Source: JAAZPG01 sp012797375
GTDB lineage: Bacteria; Acidobacteriota; Aminicenantia; Aminicenantales; UBA4085
Direction of reading: 5' to 3'
Assembly (NCBI GenBank): GCA_937868205.1
Contig: CALMMC010000134.1
Coordinates: forward strand, 1 to 11,866
DNA: 11,866 bases
Shown here: positions 7,697 to 11,866 of the stretch, piece by piece
Numbering within the stretch: position 1 is the first letter of the stretch
Layout of the letters: each line of letters opens with the position of its first letter
The notes under the pieces: generated by a model
The model's input: only the letters and a program-made list of their open reading frames with translations
Databases searched by the model: none
What the model was told of the DNA's origin: nothing
Program-made: the position numbers and the translations under genes

Positions 7697-7809
7697 AATT
7701 TCCTCCGCCTTCAGGGTCTCGTCGGCATTGAAGGACGGGATTGCCCCTCGGCCTCTTGCCGGTATCTTCGCTTAAGGAGGGGAGTACTTAACCTCCTCGC
7801 CGATTCCTT
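7697..7809. other. spacer between convergent operons
   Basis: No gene is seen in this stretch. AGGAGG (7775-7780) and CCTCCT (7792-7797) could form a 6-bp stem with an 11-nt loop in the transcript of the minus-strand operon, just past the yjbQ stop. No T-run follows on that strand, so it is at best a weak terminator. Confidence 0.4.
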
Positions 7810-8226
7810 TTATTCGCCGATTATCTTGACAAGAACTCTTTTTCGACGTCGGCCGTCGAATTCGCCGTAAAAGATCTGTTCCCAGGTGCCGAAATCGAGC
7901 TTTCCGCTCGTCACCGCGACGACGGCTTCCCGGCCCATCACCTGGCGCTTGAGGTGGGCGTCGGCGTTGTCCTCGAATCCGTTGTGGCGGTAGGAAGAAA
8001 CAGGCTCGTGGGGAGCGAGTTTTTCCAGCCAGACTTCGAAGTCGTGGTGCAGGCCGCTTTCGTCGTCGTTGATGAAAACCGACGAGGTGATGTGCATGGA
8101 GTTCACCAGGCACAGCCCTTCGCGGATGCCGCTTTCCCGGAGACAGGACTCGACCTGCGGGGTGATGTTGACGAATCCCCGGCGGTTGGGGATTTCGAAA
8201 AAAAGCTCCCGGCGGTAAGACTTCAT
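7810..8226 (-). CDS. yjbQ: YjbQ / UPF0047 family protein
   Basis: This 138-residue protein is a full-length member of the YjbQ (UPF0047) family, annotated as a secondary thiamine-phosphate synthase from weak activity of the E. coli member; its main physiological role is uncertain. Diagnostic residues are visible: SMHITSSVFINDDESGLHHD (43-62), YRHNGFEDNADAHLKRQVMG (79-98), with likely metal-site His81, Asp86 and His91, then LDFGTWEQIFYGEFDGRRRK (110-129). The start codon overlaps the stop of the upstream fusion gene by four bases (ATGA, 8223-8226). A strong Shine-Dalgarno, GGGAGGAA (8231-8238), lies inside that gene's 3' end, so translation is likely coupled. It is the last gene of the minus-strand operon. 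Confidence 0.92.
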   Translation of the reverse strand: MKSYRRELFFEIPNRRGFVNITPQVESCLRESGIREGLCLVNSMHITSSVFINDDESGLHHDFEVWLEKLAPHEPVSSYRHNGFEDNADAHLKRQVMGREAVVAVTSGKLDFGTWEQIFYGEFDGRRRKRVLVKIIGE

Positions 8227-11213
8227 GCGTTTCCTCCCTTGACGTCCCGCCGGCGGCGCCGCTTGAGGCGGCGGGCGGCGGCCGCGATGTCGTTTGATGT
8301 CCGGGCGATCTCCGCCCGCTCGGATTCCTCCAAGGCCCGGCCGGCGTAACGGAGCTCGTAATGGCGGCGGGCCAGCCCGGTCAATCCGCCCAATTCCGGA
8401 TGGGCGGACCCGGTCTCCCCGGCGTATTCGGCGGCCGTCTGGGAAGGCCGGCGGGGAAAACCGGCCCGGCCGAGGCGGACGAGCAGCGTTTCATAAAAAT
8501 CCTCCGGCTTTTTTCGGGAGGGCTTCCAGGCCGGAAGCGTTCCCCGGGATTTCCGCCGTAGGAGGAGAAATAGAGCGGCCGAAAACCCGGCCAGCCCGAA
8601 GAGAAGAGGAACCGCCGCCTCGGAGGCTTTTCGGACGATGTTGTAAAGGAAATTCCTCTGGGTGAACGTGTCGTAGCCCACGACATAGCGGTACCAGCGG
8701 AATTGGAGGTCTTCGAACTTGTCGTTCAGAGCGCTCCAAAGGCGGGAGAAAAGGGAGCCCGCCCCGCTCTCCGTGAAATCGGGCGGCGTCGGATCGAACG
8801 TCGTCCAGCCGGACTCGGGCAGGTACGCCTCAACCCAAGCGTGGGCGTCGCTCTGGCGGATGTCGAAGAATTTCCCGTATTCGTTCCACTCGCTGCCGAG
8901 AAAGCCGACGGCCAAGCGCGAGGGGATGTCCAAATGCCGGAGCAACAGGCACATGGCCGTGGCGAAGTATTCGCAGTTGCCGGCCTTCGATTCGAAAAGA
9001 AAACCGTCGATGTCCTGGCGGCCGAGATCGGCGGCCAGGGAGTAGGAATAGCCGCCGCGGAGGCGGGCCTCGACGGCGGCCGCCCGGCTGCGCGCGTCTC
9101 CGGCCCGCCCGGCGAATTGGACGGCCAAGCGGCGCAGGCGCTCGTTCGGCCCGGGCTGTTGGAGAAAATGGGATTGGAGCAGCCCGCCGTAGTCCCGGAT
9201 CGACCGGGAGAAGGAGGGTTCCCGGCCTTGGGTCCGAACCCGGTAGGAGATTCCCTCGAGATAAGCGCCGGGGAAGTAGGCCGTGTCCGTGAAGTCGAAA
9301 AAGATGCCTTGATAATTCGCCTCGATCGCCCCGGGCGGGCCGGCGAAAAAGACGAGGCTGGTGTTGAGGAAGGGGGAGAGAACGTAGGTTTCCTCGCGGA
9401 ACGGCTTTTGAGGATCGTAGCCTGGAGCGGAGATCCATCCCCTTTCCCGCCGGATCCAAGCCATCGTCCGCCGGGAGGAAACCAACCGCCCGGAGATTTC
9501 CGAGGTGAAGGAGACGGGGGATTTCCGCCAGCGGCGGCCGTCGAAGAAATCGAATGCCGCGCCGCGGACGTGGATGAACTCGGGAACGGGGGAGCCGTCC
9601 GGGAGGCCGGGCATCACCCGCATGACCCGGGACGAGTTCTTGTGAATCGGGCCGAGGTATCCCAGCTCGACCTGTTCAGACATGCCCGAAAAAGTTCGGA
9701 GCGACTGCTGGAAGCGGGTCAGTCCCGTAACGGCTAAAAGCTGCCTCATCCGGGCGCTGTAGGGCCGGGGAAGGACGACGAAAGCGGCGGCGGCCAGGAT
9801 CACGGCTATTCCCGTGACCGCTAGCAGGGACCGGCCCCAGGTCCGTTCCCGGGGGCGGGGGCGGGGATCGCGCCGGTCGATCAGCCAAGCCCCGGCGGAA
9901 AGGAAAAAAGCCAGAAAAAAGGCGAAGTACCAAAGACTCAAGGCTTGCCCGGAGGCGAGAAAGAAAACGAGGAATGAGGCGGTCAGGAGCTGGGCCGGGG
10001 CCCGGCCCGTTTTCGGATTGAACAGGAGGTAGCCCAGGATGAAAAGGACCAGGCGGGTCACCGCCCCCAGGGATCCGGCCCGAGGCAGGTCGACGAAGAG
10101 GAAGAACAGCAGGTACAAGGCGGCGAGGGCGTCGCAAGCCGGCCGGGGGAGAAGATACCGCTTTTTCCGGTCGCCCAGCCAGGCGAGGGGGAACAGGAGG
10201 GCGTAAGAAGCCAGGACCAAGGGATTGAGCTCCTCGATCAGGAAGAGCGAGGCGAAGGCGGTCAGAACGGTTGAATAGGCGAAAGGAGAGAGGGGATCTT
10301 CTCCCGGAAAGGCCGGGGATTTTGTTTTCGGCAGCGGCTTTTCGAATCGCTCGACGATCTTGCCCCGGCCGAGAAGAGCCAGGGTTTTAAAGATCAGGCC
10401 GAGATGGATGAGCCCGTGGCCGAAGGCGACCGTCGCCTCGGGCGTTCGGAGCCGGACGTCGGACCCGGCGTCGATGAAATACTTGGCCAGGGAGGCGGCC
10501 TCCGAGATTTGGCGCTCCGCGTCCGGCCCCTCGGCGTCGGCGACCGTGATCGTGATCCGGTTGCCGACCTGCTCGGCGTATTCCTTGACGAGGGGCTTGC
10601 CTGTCTTGGCCGTCAGCTTCCAGTTGATGAGGCGGGCGTCCTCGCCCTCGTCGTATTCCCGGAGGCCGAAGAATTCCCCGCCCGCGCCCCGCTTCGGGAT
10701 CGAGACATCCTCGCCCCGGACGGCCGGGGAGGCCCGGCGGCCGTAGATTTCGAAAACCGGGGGAAAGACAAGTCCGACGAGTCCGGTGACCCGCCGCTTT
10801 CTCCGGAACAGGCCGAACGGGTAGTCGCTTTCCAGCCAGATGTCCCCGATTTCGTTGAGGCCGCGGCGGGGGAACGCCGCCGGGATGGTCACGGCGCTTT
10901 CCTTCCCCCGCTTGAGCAGGGCGAGCGAGGCTTCCCGGGAGGGCGACCGGAGCTTCAGGAAATGGGAGCGTCCGCCTATCTCTTTTCTCAGGAAGACGGC
11001 CAGGGGGAATTCCGTGTCGACGAACATCTGCTCGGGAAAAACGGCCCGGGCGCCGATTCCGCGCAGGTTCCGGCCGCTCCACCACCAGGAGACCGCCAGG
11101 ATCGACCAGAGCATGCCGTCGATCAGGTAAAGAAGGTTGGCGCCGCTGGTGGCCGCGCCGACCAGGGCCAGGACGGCGGCGGCGAGGAAACGGACGCCGA
11201 GACGCGTCAGCAT
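8223..11213 (-). CDS. DUF58-transglutaminase (TgpA-like) fusion membrane protein
   Basis: This 996-residue protein joins two proteins that are normally encoded separately. Residues 1-45 hold two membrane helices, and ~50-285 are a DUF58 domain with the signature FGLREYDEGEDARLINWK (182-199) and KPLVKEYAEQ (206-215). From ~310 to 485 there are several more membrane helices, as in the N-terminal DUF3488 part of TgpA. Residues ~515-815 are extracytoplasmic and contain a transglutaminase-like domain with an intact Cys-His-Asp triad: Cys747 (AGNCEYF), His791 (SDAHAWVEAY) and Asp807 (TTFDPTPPD). One further helix lies at ~866-886, followed by a cytoplasmic DUF4129-like tail (~905-985) ending in a very basic stretch. 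The reading frame is continuous. The ATG at 11213 lies 13 nt after the moxR stop and has only a weak ribosome site, so coupling to moxR is likely. The usual partner is a MoxR AAA+ ATPase, present here. Substrate is unknown; envelope or cell-surface protein processing is inferred. Confidence 0.9.
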   Translation of the reverse strand: MLTRLGVRFLAAAVLALVGAATSGANLLYLIDGMLWSILAVSWWWSGRNLRGIGARAVFPEQMFVDTEFPLAVFLRKEIGGRSHFLKLRSPSREASLALLKRGKESAVTIPAAFPRRGLNEIGDIWLESDYPFGLFRRKRRVTGLVGLVFPPVFEIYGRRASPAVRGEDVSIPKRGAGGEFFGLREYDEGEDARLINWKLTAKTGKPLVKEYAEQVGNRITITVADAEGPDAERQISEAASLAKYFIDAGSDVRLRTPEATVAFGHGLIHLGLIFKTLALLGRGKIVERFEKPLPKTKSPAFPGEDPLSPFAYSTVLTAFASLFLIEELNPLVLASYALLFPLAWLGDRKKRYLLPRPACDALAALYLLFFLFVDLPRAGSLGAVTRLVLFILGYLLFNPKTGRAPAQLLTASFLVFFLASGQALSLWYFAFFLAFFLSAGAWLIDRRDPRPRPRERTWGRSLLAVTGIAVILAAAAFVVLPRPYSARMRQLLAVTGLTRFQQSLRTFSGMSEQVELGYLGPIHKNSSRVMRVMPGLPDGSPVPEFIHVRGAAFDFFDGRRWRKSPVSFTSEISGRLVSSRRTMAWIRRERGWISAPGYDPQKPFREETYVLSPFLNTSLVFFAGPPGAIEANYQGIFFDFTDTAYFPGAYLEGISYRVRTQGREPSFSRSIRDYGGLLQSHFLQQPGPNERLRRLAVQFAGRAGDARSRAAAVEARLRGGYSYSLAADLGRQDIDGFLFESKAGNCEYFATAMCLLLRHLDIPSRLAVGFLGSEWNEYGKFFDIRQSDAHAWVEAYLPESGWTTFDPTPPDFTESGAGSLFSRLWSALNDKFEDLQFRWYRYVVGYDTFTQRNFLYNIVRKASEAAVPLLFGLAGFSAALFLLLRRKSRGTLPAWKPSRKKPEDFYETLLVRLGRAGFPRRPSQTAAEYAGETGSAHPELGGLTGLARRHYELRYAGRALEESERAEIARTSNDIAAAARRLKRRRRRDVKGGNA

Positions 11214-11226
11214 GAGCCGCGGCCGC

Positions 11227-11749
11227 CTAGAGAGGGATGGGCACGCGCTCGAGGACGCCCTGGATGATCGTGTCGGATTCGTGGATGCGCAGCAATCCGA
11301 AGGACTGGGACTCGATGACGATGCGGTGGGTGAGGACGGGCGCGGCGACGCGCTTGACGTCGTCGGGCAGGATGTGATCTCGGCCGTAGGTCAGGGCGTG
11401 GGCTTGGGCGGCCCGCCGGAGGAGGAGAGAGCCGCGGGGGCTGACGCCGAGCTTGATGCCTTTGGTTTTGCGCGTTTCCGAAGCCAGGGAGACGATATAG
11501 CCGAGCAGGGCGTCGTCGACCCGGATTCCGTCGACTTGATCCTGGAGGGCGCGGACCTCGGCCGGGTTGAGGACCGGCTCGAGCCGGGCCGCCAGGTGGT
11601 AGAGGTCGCGGCCGCGGATGATCTCTTTTTCGTTTTCGGCCGAAGGGTATCCGATCTTCACCCGGAGGAGAAAACGGTCGAGCTGGGCTTCGGGGAGGGG
11701 GAAGGTCCCGTGGTATTCGATGGGATTCTGGGTGGCGATGATCATGAAC
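11227..11749 (-). CDS. moxR: MoxR family AAA+ ATPase, C-terminal part only
   Basis: About 173 residues of genuine sequence remain of a protein that is normally ~310-330 long. The part kept starts at FMIIATQNP, the sensor-1 region. It then has HGTFPLPEAQLDRF (with the conserved arginine of the AAA+ family), the VSPRGSLLLLRRA-like sensor-2/lid region and DDVKRVAAPVLTHRI. Walker A and Walker B are missing because the contig runs into adapter sequence at 11750. The open frame continues to 11862 only as artificial sequence. MoxR ATPases act as chaperone-like factors and are typically encoded with DUF58 and transglutaminase genes. Here the stop (11227-11229) lies 13 nt before the DUF58-transglutaminase fusion, so this is the first gene of that operon that is visible. 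Confidence 0.92.
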
Positions 11750-11866
11750 CTGTCTCTTATACACATCTCCGAGCCCACGAGACTCCTGAGCATCTCGTAT
11801 GCCGTCTTCTGCTTGAAAAAAAAAACACACGAACGAAACAGAAGCACATCACCAGCGATCAATCGA
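11750..11866 (+). other. Illumina Nextera adapter read-through (artefact, not genomic)
   Basis: The sequence CTGTCTCTTATACACATCT (11750-11768) is the Tn5 mosaic-end adapter. Next come CCGAGCCCACGAGAC (11769-11783), an 8-base i7 index TCCTGAGC (11784-11791, matching Nextera N704), and the 24-base P7 flow-cell sequence (11792-11815, ending TCTTCTGCTTG). Ten A residues (11816-11825) and ~41 bases of apparently meaningless sequence follow, as expected when a read passes the end of its template. None of this should be annotated as biology. It adds false residues such as KQKTAYEM and SLVGSEMCIRDR to the truncated MoxR. Confidence 0.97.

Noticed and set aside
10404..11267. 287-residue plus-strand open frame within the DUF58 region
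   Set aside because: It is antisense to the DUF58 domain with its intact signature and crosses the moxR gene boundary, so it is a shadow frame.
11750..11768. Tn5 mosaic end that could be read as a transposon or insertion site
   Set aside because: It is followed by the rest of the Illumina i7/P7 adapter, so it comes from library preparation and not from a mobile element.

Overview
This 11.9 kb window is GC-rich bacterial DNA with tightly packed genes. It looks like a contig from an assembly of Nextera-prepared Illumina reads, because its last ~117 bases (11750-11866) are sequencing adapter rather than genome. The host is probably a Gram-negative-type, protein-degrading bacterium. It has an exported dipeptidyl-peptidase-IV-like S9 peptidase, a predicted Tat-exported lipoprotein amidohydrolase, and strong G/C bias at third codon positions. 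That bias leaves very long open frames antisense to the real genes. Acidobacteriota or Aminicenantes relatives would fit this style, but this is only a guess.

Left part (1-2775): an AT-rich left edge with a possible outward-reading promoter, then a single plus-strand gene for a secreted S9 prolyl-oligopeptidase-family enzyme (270-2567). It ends in a hairpin terminator whose loop contains the stop codon. A GC-rich intergenic spacer follows, with a large bulged hairpin and a good sigma70-type promoter (TTGAAT, 17 nt, TACAAT).

Middle part (2776-7655): a plus-strand run that is probably one operon. It encodes a LemA protein, a secreted membrane-anchored TPM-domain protein with a glycine-rich tail, a second cytoplasmic TPM-domain protein, a YghO/bacterial-ceramide-synthase-like acyltransferase, and an N-acyl-D-amino-acid deacylase family enzyme. 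The first four genes are separated by 4-25 nt. A 57-nt gap precedes the deacylase. A weak terminator-like region (7661-7696) closes the run.

Right part (7810-11749): a convergent minus-strand operon read from right to left. It has the C-terminal half of a MoxR-type AAA+ ATPase cut by the contig end, a 996-residue protein fusing a DUF58 domain to a TgpA-like membrane transglutaminase, and a YjbQ/UPF0047 protein that overlaps the fusion gene by four bases. MoxR, DUF58 and transglutaminase normally occur as separate neighbouring genes, so the fusion is the most unusual gene architecture here.

Taken together the two operons suggest envelope or exported-protein functions: LemA/TPM proteins on one side, MoxR/DUF58/transglutaminase on the other. 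I see no CRISPR array, mobile element, tRNA or rRNA, and no convincing wholly new system. The clearest anomaly is the adapter contamination at the right end, which produces false protein sequence.
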